From assembly GCA_023249675.1 (NCBI GenBank), contig JAHFCE010000018.1, positions 1-59,009 of the forward strand: a DNA stretch of 59,009 nucleotides, given 5' to 3'. Under the pieces are notes generated by a model. The model was not told the DNA's origin and searched no databases. It saw only the letters and a list, made by a program, of their open reading frames with translations. The stretch is from Elusimicrobiota bacterium. Its GTDB lineage: Bacteria > Elusimicrobiota > Elusimicrobia > UBA1565 > UBA9628. The translations under genes and the position numbers were made by a program. This document shows positions 35,234 to 44,063 of this stretch, one piece after another; positions within the stretch are counted from its first letter, which is position 1, and each line of letters opens with the position of its first letter.

Positions 35234-36042
35234 TCGGCGAACTCGCGGTTCTCGGCGCCATCGCGGCGGGTCTCAGCGCCCGCTGGAATTGGTGGCGGCC
35301 GGCCGTTTCCGGCGGTATGCCCGTTTTGATGTACCACAAGATCGGAGATTATCCGCCTGCCTCCGAGCTGAAGAAGCTCTGGGTGACGACCGCTGATTTT
35401 CGTAAACAGCTCGAGTATCTGCGGGATCACGGTTACACCGCCATCGACTTCCGGGACTGGCGCGACGCCGAGACAGGCATCAAGCCCCTGCCTGAAAAGC
35501 CTGTCCTGATCACGTTCGACGACGGCTACGGGAACAACTACGATCTCGCCTTCCCGCTACTGAAGGAATTCGGCATGAAGGCTTGCGTCTTTCTCGTGTA
35601 CGAGACGATCGAGCAACACAACGCCTGGCACGACCCGAAGACCGAGCCGTGGCTGAAGATGCTCACGTGGGCGCAGATCAAGGAGATGCAGGACTCCGGT
35701 CTCGTCGAATTCGGCTCGCACACGATGAGGCACCGCAACCTTGCCGAGTTGCCTCTCGATGAGCTGAAATGGGAGCTTGCCGAGAGCAAGAAGCGCCTTG
35801 AGGAGAAGCTCGGCCGCGAGATGCTCGGCTTTGCCTATCCGTACGGCTCCGGCGCGTACAGGGCGGACGTGCGTCAATCCGCGCTCGATGCGGGCTACCG
35901 CTTCGACTTTTCCATTAAACAGGGCATATCGGTTCTTCCCTGGGTCCGCGGGAAGGAAGCGGTCAAGCGCCTCTTGATCCGCGGCGACGACAACATGTTC
36001 GACTTCCACTTGAACATGACGAGAGGCAAAGCCCGCTTTTGA
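35230..36042 (+). CDS. polysaccharide deacetylase (carbohydrate esterase family 4)
   Basis: A 270-residue NodB-fold esterase that removes N-acetyl groups from a glycan. The metal site is visible: Asp-Asp in LITFDDGYGNNYDLA (near residue 97) and the His pair in SHTMRHRNL (near 160-164). The later motif AYPYGSGAY supplies the catalytic Tyr/Pro region. A single N-terminal hydrophobic stretch could anchor it. Its place among LPS core glycosyltransferases suggests it deacetylates a HexNAc in the core or on a lipid carrier. The GTG overlaps the previous stop and its own stop overlaps a TTG start. Confidence 0.9.
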   Translation: MIGELAVLGAIAAGLSARWNWWRPAVSGGMPVLMYHKIGDYPPASELKKLWVTTADFRKQLEYLRDHGYTAIDFRDWRDAETGIKPLPEKPVLITFDDGYGNNYDLAFPLLKEFGMKACVFLVYETIEQHNAWHDPKTEPWLKMLTWAQIKEMQDSGLVEFGSHTMRHRNLAELPLDELKWELAESKKRLEEKLGREMLGFAYPYGSGAYRADVRQSALDAGYRFDFSIKQGISVLPWVRGKEAVKRLLIRGDDNMFDFHLNMTRGKARF

Positions 36043-37040
36043 TCAATGTCTCGCAGCCGCGCTCCATCTTGGTCGTCCAGCTCCGTCGCCTTGGCGATGT
36101 GATCTTGACCACGCCCGCTTTGGAGGCGTTGAAGAAGCGATATCCGAACGCCAAGCTCGACTTTCTCGTTGAAGCTCCGGGCGCGGAGGCCGTGGCCGGG
36201 CACCCGGCGATCGATGAGATCCTCGTGTACGACGGCGAGAGCCCCTGGAAGGCACTGACGTGGGCATTGAAGACACGTGCCCGCCGCTACGACTGGGTGA
36301 TCGACTTCCTCGCCAATCCGCGCACCGCGCTGCTGACGGCGCTGTCGGGCGCTCGGGTCAAGGCCGGGCCCGCGCATGTCTCGCGGCGCTGGGCGTACAA
36401 CCACCGCATGCTCCAATCTCCTTTGCCCTGCTACGCCGCGCTTGAAAAGGTGCGCTGGCTGGCCGGTCTTGGGGTAACGCCCGCGGACGCTCCGGAACTG
36501 CCGCGCCTTATGCTGGCGCCGCGCCCCGCCCAGCTTGAGAATATCGTTGGCTTGGTTCCCCCCTCGCGCAAGGAGACCCGCCGCTGGCCCGCGTCATCCT
36601 ATGCGCGGCTTGGCCGCCTTCTGCGCGACAAGCACGGTTGCGCGCTCAAGGTGTTCTGGGGCCCAGGAGAGAAAGACTTGGCCGACGAGGTCGTGCGGGG
36701 CATCGGCGAGGGTGCCTACGCGATTTCTAAGACGCGCGGGATCAAGGATCTCGCCCGTGAGCTCTCGTCGTGCCGCGTCGTGGTGGGCAACTGCGCGGGG
36801 CCCAAGCACGTGGCTCTGGCGCTAGGCGTGCCGACCGTGACGATTCACGCCTCTTCGGACCCCGCCTCCTGGACTCCCGTGCACCCTGATCACCGTTTCG
36901 TGCGCCTCGAGGAGCTGCACTGCATCGGCTGCCGCTTAAACGACTGCCCCTACAATCTCGAGTGCCTGCACCAGCTCCCCGCCGAGCGTGTGCTGCCCGC
37001 CGTAGAGCAGCTGCTTGCCAGAACGGAGGCCCGGACGTGA
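36039..37040 (+). CDS. ADP-heptose:LPS heptosyltransferase-like protein (GT9)
   Basis: A 333-residue GT9 enzyme of normal size. The N-terminus is SILVVQLRRLGDVILTTPAL and the donor site region is CRVVVGNCAGPKHVALALGV. A Cys cluster near the C-terminus (HCIGCRLNDCPYNLEC) matches the CxxC-type element seen in many family members. Initiates at TTG overlapping the deacetylase stop (TTGA), a rare start supported by the overlap and by the conserved N-terminus beginning just after. The second heptosyltransferase-like gene in the cluster. Confidence 0.9.
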   Translation: MINVSQPRSILVVQLRRLGDVILTTPALEALKKRYPNAKLDFLVEAPGAEAVAGHPAIDEILVYDGESPWKALTWALKTRARRYDWVIDFLANPRTALLTALSGARVKAGPAHVSRRWAYNHRMLQSPLPCYAALEKVRWLAGLGVTPADAPELPRLMLAPRPAQLENIVGLVPPSRKETRRWPASSYARLGRLLRDKHGCALKVFWGPGEKDLADEVVRGIGEGAYAISKTRGIKDLARELSSCRVVVGNCAGPKHVALALGVPTVTIHASSDPASWTPVHPDHRFVRLEELHCIGCRLNDCPYNLECLHQLPAERVLPAVEQLLARTEART

Positions 37041-38134
37041 CGACCTGGTCCAAGCGCCGTGAGAAGCTGAAGAGCTCGTCCGGCGGACGCGCGCTTCTGG
37101 GAGTTGCGTCTTTGGCGTACGGCGCCGGCGTGCTCGCGCGCCGCGGGCTGTACGCGGCGGGCCTCTTCAAGCGTAAGCGGATCCAGGCGAAGGTCGTCTG
37201 CATCGGCAACCTGACCGTCGGCGGCACCGGCAAAACGCCCGCCGTGCTTCTCGCGGCTGAGACCTTGCGCAAGCGCGGCCATCAAGTCGCCATCCTTTCG
37301 CGCGGCTATGGACGCAAGACTCCCCGGAAGGAGGTGTCGGTTCTTCTCGATGGGCGCGATGCGGACTGGCGCGATTGCGGAGACGAGCCGTGGATGATCC
37401 ACCAGTCTTTGCAGGGGCAGGGCATTCCCGTGCTGGTCTGTCCCGACCGAGCCAAGGCCGGAGCCCTGGCCGTGGAGAGGTGCGGCAGCCGCGTGCTGAT
37501 CCTCGATGACGGATTCCAGCACCTGGGCCTGCACCGCGATCTCGACATCGTGCTGATCAACGCGCGCGATCCGTTCGGCGGGCGCCGCCTGCTGCCTTTG
37601 GGCAATCTACGAGAGCCGTTGTCGGCCCTGCGCCGCGCGGGCATGATCGTGATCACGCACGCCGACCGGGTGACCGCCGTCGATCTCGCGCGCTTGCGCG
37701 CGGACATCGAGGAGCTTCATCCCGGCGTGCAGGTCGTCGAGTCGGCGCACAAGGCCGACCATCTGCTCGATGTGAAGGCCCAGGTCAAGCTCCCGCTCTT
37801 GCGAATGAAGGATAAGGCGGTCGTCGCACTCTCCGGCATCGGCGATCCGCTCTCCTTCGAGGCCCAGCTTGAGGCCCTCGGCATCACGGTCGCGCAGTCG
37901 TGGCGCTATCCGGATCATCATCCGTACTCGAGCCGCGAGCTCAAGGCCATCGAGGATCTGCGCGGCGGCTTGCCCCTGGTCACAACGCACAAGGATTTTG
38001 TCCGTCTGCCCGAGGATTGGCGCGAGCTCCTGGGCGGTGAGGTGCTCGTTCTGGGCATCAAGCTTGAACTGCTCAAGGGACGCAACTCCTGGATCGACAG
38101 GCTTGAGGAACTGGCGGGAGGCAGGCGCAAATGA
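37037..38134 (+). CDS. lpxK: tetraacyldisaccharide 4'-kinase LpxK
   Basis: Phosphorylates the 4' position of the lipid A disaccharide at the inner membrane, the step before Kdo transfer. The 365 residues contain the P-loop CIGNLTVGGTGKTPAV near residues 55-70, SRGYGRK, the DDGFQHLGLHRDLDIV motif (catalytic Asp region), and PDHHPYSSREL. The N-terminus is amphipathic. The GTG overlaps the GT9 stop (GTGA). No other lpx genes lie in the window. Confidence 0.95.
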   Translation: MTTWSKRREKLKSSSGGRALLGVASLAYGAGVLARRGLYAAGLFKRKRIQAKVVCIGNLTVGGTGKTPAVLLAAETLRKRGHQVAILSRGYGRKTPRKEVSVLLDGRDADWRDCGDEPWMIHQSLQGQGIPVLVCPDRAKAGALAVERCGSRVLILDDGFQHLGLHRDLDIVLINARDPFGGRRLLPLGNLREPLSALRRAGMIVITHADRVTAVDLARLRADIEELHPGVQVVESAHKADHLLDVKAQVKLPLLRMKDKAVVALSGIGDPLSFEAQLEALGITVAQSWRYPDHHPYSSRELKAIEDLRGGLPLVTTHKDFVRLPEDWRELLGGEVLVLGIKLELLKGRNSWIDRLEELAGGRRK

Positions 38135-39093
38135 AGGCCCGCGGAGCGCTTCTGCTGATGTCCTCCATGCTCGTCGCCTCCTGCGCGGTGCGACAGCGCG
38201 CGAGCGATCCTGTGCCCGTGGCCGCCTCCCCGGTAGAGGCCGCGTCCTCCCTGATCGAGCGGAGCACGGCGCCGCTCAGCGTCCCGAGAGAGTCTCTTCC
38301 ACGTGCCGTTGTGGAGCCCAAGGCGAGGCTGTGGGGGCGCGTGGCGATCACCACGGCGATCGTGTCTCCTGCGGAGCTGATTGGACCTGAGGTTCCGTAT
38401 GCGTCTGAGTATCGGGCGCTCCCCGTCTTTCCGGAGAAGCTCGTTTTTGACATGTCCTGGGGTTTGCTCCCGGTCGGCGAGGCCACGCTCGGCGTCGATA
38501 AGATCGTGATGTTCAACGGCCGTCCCGCCTATCATCTCGTGAGCGAAGCTCGTTCGAACTCCTTCTGCGATACCTTCTATGTTGTCCGCGATCTGAACGA
38601 GTCCTGGCTGGACGCGCAGACATTGACGTCGCTTGGCTACTCGAAGAAGGTCCGCGAGGGGCATTTCTATCGGGACGAGTGGGTCCTGTATGACCGTGAC
38701 GTCGCCACCTTCGTTAATCGGCGCGTGAGCCGGGATGGGACGTTCTCCGTACGCACCGGGACGATTCCAGTGCAGGTCCAGGATATTCTTTCCAGCATCT
38801 ACTGGACGCGAGCCCAAACATTGGAGAACGGCGCCGCGGTCAAAGTGGACGTGAACACGCCCGACAACTGGCCCCTGCTCATCAAGGTGCTCATGCGCGA
38901 AACGGTCCGGGTCCCTCGGGGCCGCTTCGCGTCGGTGATCGTTGAGCCTGCGATGGCCCGGGAAGGCATTTTCGTTCACAAAGGCAAGCGCCTGCGCCTC
39001 TGGCTTTCGGATGACCGCAGCAAGCGACTGCTCAAGATGAAAGCCGAGGTTTTCTTTGGGAATATCACGGCGGCGCTGCGGGAAATGTTATGA
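38131..39093 (+). CDS. DUF3108 lipoprotein
   Basis: A 320-residue predicted lipoprotein: lipobox LVASC near residues 14-18 after a short hydrophobic signal. About 80 variable residues are followed by a DUF3108-type beta-rich domain beginning EKLVFDMSWGLLPVGEATL and including EARSNSFCDTFYVVRDLNES. DUF3108 proteins are periplasmic or outer-membrane proteins of poorly defined function. Coupled at both ends by ATGA overlaps to lpxK and rfaE1, which suggests an envelope role. Confidence 0.82.
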   Translation: MKARGALLLMSSMLVASCAVRQRASDPVPVAASPVEAASSLIERSTAPLSVPRESLPRAVVEPKARLWGRVAITTAIVSPAELIGPEVPYASEYRALPVFPEKLVFDMSWGLLPVGEATLGVDKIVMFNGRPAYHLVSEARSNSFCDTFYVVRDLNESWLDAQTLTSLGYSKKVREGHFYRDEWVLYDRDVATFVNRRVSRDGTFSVRTGTIPVQVQDILSSIYWTRAQTLENGAAVKVDVNTPDNWPLLIKVLMRETVRVPRGRFASVIVEPAMAREGIFVHKGKRLRLWLSDDRSKRLLKMKAEVFFGNITAALREML

Positions 39094-40115
39094 TCAACCC
39101 CCGTACGATGCCTTCCACGCGCGCCGAGCGCCAAGAACTTCTGCGGACCATCGCCCGCTTCCCGGGGTGTCGCGTTCTCGTCGTCGGCGACCTCATGCTG
39201 GATCAGTACGTGCGCGGCGAGGTCGGCCGCATCTCTCCGGAAGCCCCCGTTCCCGTTGTCCGCGTCACCGGCGAGTCTTCCATCCCCGGGGGTGCTGGCA
39301 ACGTGGTCAACAACCTTGCCTCGCTTGGTGCTTGCGTGTCGGTTCTCGGAGTCGTGGGCGAAGACGAGGCGGGAAGCCGCCTCATGGAGCATTTCCGTGG
39401 GCGCGGCGTGAATGTCGAGGGCGTGTGCATCGATGCCGAACGCCAGACCACGCAGAAGTGCCGCGTCATCGCTGAGCGCCAGCAGGTCGTGCGCTTTGAT
39501 CGCGAGACGTCTGGACTGTTGTCCCACGCCACGGAGTCGCGGCTGCTCGCCAGTCTCGAGCGCGAACTGCCGAAGGCCGCCGCGGTCATCCTCTCCGACT
39601 ACGGCAAGGGCGTGGTCAATGCGCGCGTGCTCAGACGCGCGATCTCCTTGGCGAGCCGCCGCGGTATCCCGGTCACCGTGGACCCGAAGCCCGAGCACTT
39701 CCGTCTGTACAAGGGCGTGACCTGTGTGACGCCGAACACGTCCGAGGCTTGGGCGTGCATGCGCCGCGACCCGCGGCCTTCGGCCGCGGCGCTTGATGCT
39801 CTCGGCAGGGACATCCTCAAGCTCCTCAAGAGCCGCTCGGTGCTGATCACCCGCGGACCCGACGGGATGAGCCTATTCGAGTCTCAGGAAAGTCGAGGGC
39901 GGCCCCGGATCACCCATATCCCGACCCGGGCGCGCGAGGTCTTCGACGTGTCGGGCGCTGGAGACACCGTGATCTCGACGTTGACCTTGGCGCTGGCCGC
40001 CGGGGCCCCCTTGCGCCGCGCGGCCGTCCTCGCCAACCATGCGGCCGGCATCGTGGTCGCCAAACTCGGCACCGCGACGACCGACCTCAAGGAACTCGCG
40101 AGGTCCATCAAGTGA
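39090..40115 (+). CDS. rfaE1: D-glycero-beta-D-manno-heptose-7-phosphate kinase (RfaE1/HldE kinase domain)
   Basis: Ribokinase-family (PfkB) enzyme making heptose-1,7-bisphosphate for ADP-heptose. The 341 residues cover only the kinase domain; the adenylyltransferase half of bifunctional HldE is absent. Motifs are VLVVGDLMLDQYVRGEVGRI, SIPGGAGNVVNNLASLG, LSDYGKG and the anion-hole region VFDVSGAGDTVISTL with the catalytic Asp. gmhA, gmhB and an rfaE2 gene are not in the window and must be elsewhere if ADP-heptose is made. It fits with the two GT9 genes upstream. Confidence 0.95.
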   Translation: MINPRTMPSTRAERQELLRTIARFPGCRVLVVGDLMLDQYVRGEVGRISPEAPVPVVRVTGESSIPGGAGNVVNNLASLGACVSVLGVVGEDEAGSRLMEHFRGRGVNVEGVCIDAERQTTQKCRVIAERQQVVRFDRETSGLLSHATESRLLASLERELPKAAAVILSDYGKGVVNARVLRRAISLASRRGIPVTVDPKPEHFRLYKGVTCVTPNTSEAWACMRRDPRPSAAALDALGRDILKLLKSRSVLITRGPDGMSLFESQESRGRPRITHIPTRAREVFDVSGAGDTVISTLTLALAAGAPLRRAAVLANHAAGIVVAKLGTATTDLKELARSIK

Positions 40116-40810
40116 GCGCCTGCCTGATCGTGATTCCCGCGCGTCTTGGTTCCACGCGCTTTCCCCGCAAGGTGCTGGCCCGCCTCGGCGCCAGGAGCAT
40201 GGTCGAGTGGTGCTGGCGGGCGGCGAAAGCCGCCAAGCTCGGTCCGGTGCTTGTCGCCGTGGACTCGCGGGAGGTGGCCGACGAGGTTCGGCGCTTTGGC
40301 GGAGAATCCATCATGACCCCCTCTTCGTGTCCGTCGGGGTCCGACCGCGTCTGGCTCGCCGCGAAAGGCCGCCGCGAGCCCGTCATCTTGAACTATCAGG
40401 GTGACATGCCGCTCTTAAAGCCCGCGACTTTGCGCGCGACCGTGAACGTGTTGAGTCGAGGAACGGATATCGCGACTTCTGTGATCGCTCTTAAGGACGC
40501 GGCGCGCAGCGCCGATCGCAATGTCGTCAAGGCCGTTTTGACCAAGAACGACCGGTGCCTCTATTTCTCCCGCGCTCCCATCAGCTCCTGGGAGCACCTG
40601 GGGCTGTATGCGTACCGGCGCGCGGCTCTCAAGCGCTTCGTGGAGATGGCGCCGTCGCCGCTCGAGAAAAGCGAAAAGCTTGAGCAACTGCGCGCCCTGG
40701 AGAACGGCATGATCATTCGTGCCGCCATTGTCTCCGAGTGCCCCGTCGCCGTGGACGTTCCCTCCGATTTAAGACGCGCTGAGACCATGCTGCGCCGAGG
40801 ACTATCATGA
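40112..40810 (+). CDS. kdsB: CMP-Kdo synthetase KdsB (divergent)
   Basis: Activates Kdo with CTP to CMP-Kdo. The N-terminus [19 protein letters not shown] and the ends [14 protein letters not shown] and [17 protein letters not shown] are characteristic. At 232 residues it is shorter than the usual 245-255: the loop after the LYFSRAPI segment is missing about 20 residues. The normally invariant QGDEP motif reads QGDMP, and the usual SGT(D/E)R reads SGSDR. The metal-binding Asp of QGD and the C-terminal VDVPSD Asp are retained. It sits directly before pyrG (its CTP source) and kdsA. GTG start in a GTGA overlap. Confidence 0.88.
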   Translation: MSACLIVIPARLGSTRFPRKVLARLGARSMVEWCWRAAKAAKLGPVLVAVDSREVADEVRRFGGESIMTPSSCPSGSDRVWLAAKGRREPVILNYQGDMPLLKPATLRATVNVLSRGTDIATSVIALKDAARSADRNVVKAVLTKNDRCLYFSRAPISSWEHLGLYAYRRAALKRFVEMAPSPLEKSEKLEQLRALENGMIIRAAIVSECPVAVDVPSDLRRAETMLRRGLS

Positions 40811-42423
40811 CCACTAAGTATATTTTCGTGACGGGCGGAGTCGTGAGTTCGCTCGGCAAGGGCATCACCGCTTCCTCGCTGGGCAAGCTCCTGCAGGCCC
40901 GCGGCCTGCAGGTCACCATGCTGAAGTGCGATCCCTACATCAACGTCGATCCGGGCACGATGAACCCGTTTCAACATGGAGAAGTCTTCGTTACGGAAGA
41001 CGGAGCGGAAACGGATCTCGACCTCGGCCATTACGAAAGATTTCTCAACAAAGAGATGCATCACTACAATAATTTTACGGCCGGCAAGGTCTATGAAACC
41101 GTCATCGCTCGCGAGCGTCGCGGCGATTTCCTCGGCACGACCGTCCAGGTCATTCCGCACATCACCGATGAGATCAAGAACCGCTTTCGCGCCGCCGCAA
41201 AGGGCGCTGACATCGCGATCATCGAGATCGGCGGCACCGTCGGCGACATTGAGAGCCTTCCGTTCATGGAGGCCGCGCGCCAGATGGGCCTCGAGGCCGG
41301 GCGCGAGAACTCCCTCTATGTGCACGTGACCTTGATTCCCTACATCAAGGCCTCCGAAGAGCTCAAGACTAAGCCGACCCAGCACTCGGTCCAGAAGCTG
41401 CGCGAGATCGGCATCGCTCCCGACGTGCTCGTGTGTCGTTCTGAGAGACCGGTCGGCGCGGACATGAAGGCCAAGCTCTCCATGTTTTGCTCGGTGCCCA
41501 AGGAGTCCGTGATTGAGGCGCCGGACGTGGACAGCATCTATGAGGTCCCGATGGTGTTTCACAAGCAGGGCCTCGACGACCAGATCATGATGCTGCTGCG
41601 ACTGCGCACTCAGGCCAAGGATCTCGAGAGCTGGAACGAGGTCGTGCGCCGCCTGAAGAACCCGAAGCGCCACGTCGTGGTCGCGCTTGCGGGCAAGTAC
41701 ACCGACTACAAGGACGCTTACAAGTCCGTCAACGAGGCGCTTGTGCACGGCGGCATAGCCAACGAGGCCAAGGTCGATATCCGCTTCCTCGACACGACGG
41801 ACCCCGATATCGATGAACAGCTTGAGGGCGTGCACGGCATTCTCGTGCCCGGCGGTTTCGGCGACCGGGGCATCGAGGGCAAGATCCGCGTGGCCCAGCT
41901 CGCGCGTGAAAAGAAGATCCCGTATTTCGGCTTGTGCCTCGGCCTGCAGATCGCGGTCATCGAGTTCGCCCGCAACGTGCTGAAGCTGAGCGGCGCGCAT
42001 TCGACCGAGTTTGACCAGAAGTCGCGTTACCCCGTCATCGATCTTCTGCCCGAGCAGAAAACGGTGAAGGACAAAGGTGCCACGATGCGGCTGGGGACGT
42101 ACGCGTGCACTCTCAAGAAGGGTTCCCTCGCGCATAAGGCGTACGGCGCGCTCAATATCTCTGAACGTCACCGCCATCGTTTCGAGGTCAACAACAAGTT
42201 CCGCAAGCTCCTCGAAGACGCGGGTCTTTCCATCGCCGGACTGCACTCGCCAAAAAACCTCATCGAGATCATCGAGCTCAAGGACCACCCGTGGTTCCTC
42301 GCGAGCCAGTTCCACCCCGAATTCAAGAGCCGCCCCGAGGCGCCGCACCCGTTGTTTCGCGACTTCGTCGCGGCCTGCGTTGAGCGCGCCGAGACGCATG
42401 TGAGGCACCCGATTCATGCGTGA
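40807..42423 (+). CDS. pyrG: CTP synthase
   Basis: Converts UTP to CTP using glutamine. The 538 residues have the N-terminal synthetase domain ([20 protein letters not shown], then [20 protein letters not shown]) and a C-terminal class I glutamine amidotransferase with nucleophile Cys in [14 protein letters not shown] and the His-Glu pair in [10 protein letters not shown]. Lodged between kdsB and kdsA, a known arrangement in Gram-negatives that places CTP supply beside its Kdo-activation use. Start ATG overlaps the kdsB stop; its end overlaps kdsA by eight bases. Confidence 0.98.
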   Translation: MTTKYIFVTGGVVSSLGKGITASSLGKLLQARGLQVTMLKCDPYINVDPGTMNPFQHGEVFVTEDGAETDLDLGHYERFLNKEMHHYNNFTAGKVYETVIARERRGDFLGTTVQVIPHITDEIKNRFRAAAKGADIAIIEIGGTVGDIESLPFMEAARQMGLEAGRENSLYVHVTLIPYIKASEELKTKPTQHSVQKLREIGIAPDVLVCRSERPVGADMKAKLSMFCSVPKESVIEAPDVDSIYEVPMVFHKQGLDDQIMMLLRLRTQAKDLESWNEVVRRLKNPKRHVVVALAGKYTDYKDAYKSVNEALVHGGIANEAKVDIRFLDTTDPDIDEQLEGVHGILVPGGFGDRGIEGKIRVAQLAREKKIPYFGLCLGLQIAVIEFARNVLKLSGAHSTEFDQKSRYPVIDLLPEQKTVKDKGATMRLGTYACTLKKGSLAHKAYGALNISERHRHRFEVNNKFRKLLEDAGLSIAGLHSPKNLIEIIELKDHPWFLASQFHPEFKSRPEAPHPLFRDFVAACVERAETHVRHPIHA

Positions 42424-43246
42424 CAACGTCGTCTCAGTCGGCAAAGTCCGCTTCGGCAACAGGCTGCCCATTTCGTTTATCGGCGGGCCGTGCGTTATCG
42501 AGTCGGAGAAGCTCCTGCGCACGGTCGGCCGCGCGCTGAAAAAGGCTTGCGGTGAGCTCAAGGTCGGCCTGGTGCTCAAGGCCTCCTTCGACAAGGCCAA
42601 CCGGACCTCGCTGAAGTCCTTCCGCGGGCCGGGCATGGAGGAAGGCCTGCGGACCCTCTCCAAGGTGGCGGCGGAGCTTGGCGTGCCGTGCGTGACCGAC
42701 GTCCATGAGCCCGCGCACGCCGTTATCGCGGCCCGCTACGTGGACATGCTTCAGGTTCCGGCGTTCCTCAGCCGCCAGACCGATCTGCTCCTCGCCTGCG
42801 GCCGCACGGGCAAGGCGGTCAACGTCAAAAAGGGGCAGTTCCTGTCCCCGTGGGACATGGGGCACGCCGTCGAGAAGATTCTCTCGACGGGCAACCGGAA
42901 CATCCTGCTCACCGAGCGCGGCTCGAGTTTCGGCTATGGGAATTTGATCGTTGACATGCGCTCGTATGAGATCATGCGCGGTTTCGGCTTCCCCGTCATC
43001 CACGATGCGACGCACTGCGTCCAGCTCCCTGGCGGCAATGGCGAGACCACCGGCGGCCAGCGCCAGTTCGTGCGCCCGATCGCGCGCGCTGCCGTCGCGG
43101 TCGGTGTCGCGGGCGTGTTCTTTGAGACCCACCCCGATCCGGACAAAGCGCTGTCCGATGGCCCGAACGCACTGGCTCTCGCTACGGTCCCGGCGTTCCT
43201 GCGCGAGGTCCGGCGCTTTGACGCGCTCTCCAAGGAGTTACGATGA
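42416..43246 (+). CDS. kdsA: Kdo-8-phosphate synthase, metal-dependent class
   Basis: Condenses arabinose-5-phosphate and phosphoenolpyruvate to Kdo-8-phosphate (TIM barrel). The 276 residues include [44 protein letters not shown] and [17 protein letters not shown]. The Cys at residue 26 in the GPC motif occupies the place of the metal-binding Cys of the metallo class (Aquifex type); metal-independent enzymes such as that of E. coli have Asn there. No Kdo-8-phosphate phosphatase (kdsC) or arabinose-5-phosphate isomerase (kdsD) gene is in the window. Confidence 0.96.
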   Translation: MRDNVVSVGKVRFGNRLPISFIGGPCVIESEKLLRTVGRALKKACGELKVGLVLKASFDKANRTSLKSFRGPGMEEGLRTLSKVAAELGVPCVTDVHEPAHAVIAARYVDMLQVPAFLSRQTDLLLACGRTGKAVNVKKGQFLSPWDMGHAVEKILSTGNRNILLTERGSSFGYGNLIVDMRSYEIMRGFGFPVIHDATHCVQLPGGNGETTGGQRQFVRPIARAAVAVGVAGVFFETHPDPDKALSDGPNALALATVPAFLREVRRFDALSKELR

Positions 43247-43557
43247 GCCAGCCGAACCCCCGCCCGCCGCAGCCGCCCAAGAAGTCGAAGAAGGCGGCCG
43301 CCCAGGAAGCCCTGATCTCGCCGCCGTGGTTTCCCGATGCGAAGTGGCACCTCCGGACTCTCCTCCTCATCTACGGCGTGTTGATCGTCGCCTACCTCGG
43401 CATTTCTCGCGTGCTGAGTGGCCTGCCCAAGCCCTACCAATTGCGCCGCATCCCCATGGAAATGACGCCGTGGCTGAATCCCGGCGGCAAGCTTCATCTT
43501 CCCGAGGAGCAGTTGAAGGCTCCGCCGGACGATCCCCCCGCGACCCCGAAACAGTGA
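43243..43557 (+). CDS. small single-pass membrane protein in LPS export operon, hypothetical
   Basis: A 104-residue protein with a Lys/Pro-rich cytoplasmic N-terminus, one transmembrane helix (LLLIYGVLIVAYLGISRVL, about residues 41-59) and a Pro-rich periplasmic tail. I do not recognise a family. It is coupled by ATGA to kdsA and by GTGA to lptC, immediately ahead of lptC-lptA-lptB, so a role linked to LPS synthesis or transport is a reasonable guess. Confidence 0.75.
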   Translation: MSQPNPRPPQPPKKSKKAAAQEALISPPWFPDAKWHLRTLLLIYGVLIVAYLGISRVLSGLPKPYQLRRIPMEMTPWLNPGGKLHLPEEQLKAPPDDPPATPKQ

Positions 43558-44063
43558 GATGGATTATCGTCGCAGCGATTCTATTCGGCGCGTCAGCCTG
43601 CCAGAAGAGCGGCGAGAGCGCGCATCTGGCGCGCCGACAGGTGATGGCAGGCATGACCCTCAGCCAGTCTTCACTGGGCGAGCCCGCATGGACGCTCATG
43701 TCGCGTCACGCCGTCCTGCGCGAGGATTCGATGCTCGCGACCTTGACCGAGCCTGTGATGGAGTTTTACAAGAAGGGCAAGTCCGTCTCGCGCGTCACGG
43801 CCCTGACCGGCGAGGTCTCGACTGAATCTCACGATGTGCATCTGTCGTCGTCCGTCGTTCTCGACTCCTTCGAAGATAAATCACGCCTGACCACCTCCGA
43901 GTTGTTCTACGACTCTAAGCGCGGACTTTTCACGACTCCAGCCGACATCCTCATGCGCCGTCCGGAGGGGGTCCTTCGCGGCCGGGGCCTTGAGGCCAAG
44001 CCCGACCTGTCGGAGATACGCATTTTCAACCAGACCTCCACGCTCAGCGGGGCGCCACGATGA
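43554..44063 (+). CDS. lptC: LptC-like lipoprotein (LPS export)
   Basis: A 169-residue protein with a lipobox (FGASAC, Cys at residue 16) instead of the usual LptC membrane anchor, followed by an OstA/LptC-type beta-jellyroll: EPAWTLMSRHAVLREDSML, then TGEVSTESHDVHLSSSVVL. LptC links the LptBFG transporter to periplasmic LptA. The start is the GTG at 43554 (MRWIIVAAILFGASAC), chosen for the lipoprotein signal and the GTGA overlap; the open frame runs far upstream inside kdsA but that is spurious. Assignment rests on the jellyroll pattern plus lptA and lptB next door. Confidence 0.8.
   Translation: MRWIIVAAILFGASACQKSGESAHLARRQVMAGMTLSQSSLGEPAWTLMSRHAVLREDSMLATLTEPVMEFYKKGKSVSRVTALTGEVSTESHDVHLSSSVVLDSFEDKSRLTTSELFYDSKRGLFTTPADILMRRPEGVLRGRGLEAKPDLSEIRIFNQTSTLSGAPR

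Noticed and set aside
40561-42663. Minus-strand frame of 700 codons opposite pyrG
   Set aside because: It is the longest shadow frame here, but pyrG on the other strand has every family motif and the antisense protein has no recognisable domain.
42951-43553. Upstream extension of the LptC-like frame through kdsA
   Set aside because: Lies inside kdsA in another frame; the GTG at 43554 starts a proper lipoprotein signal.
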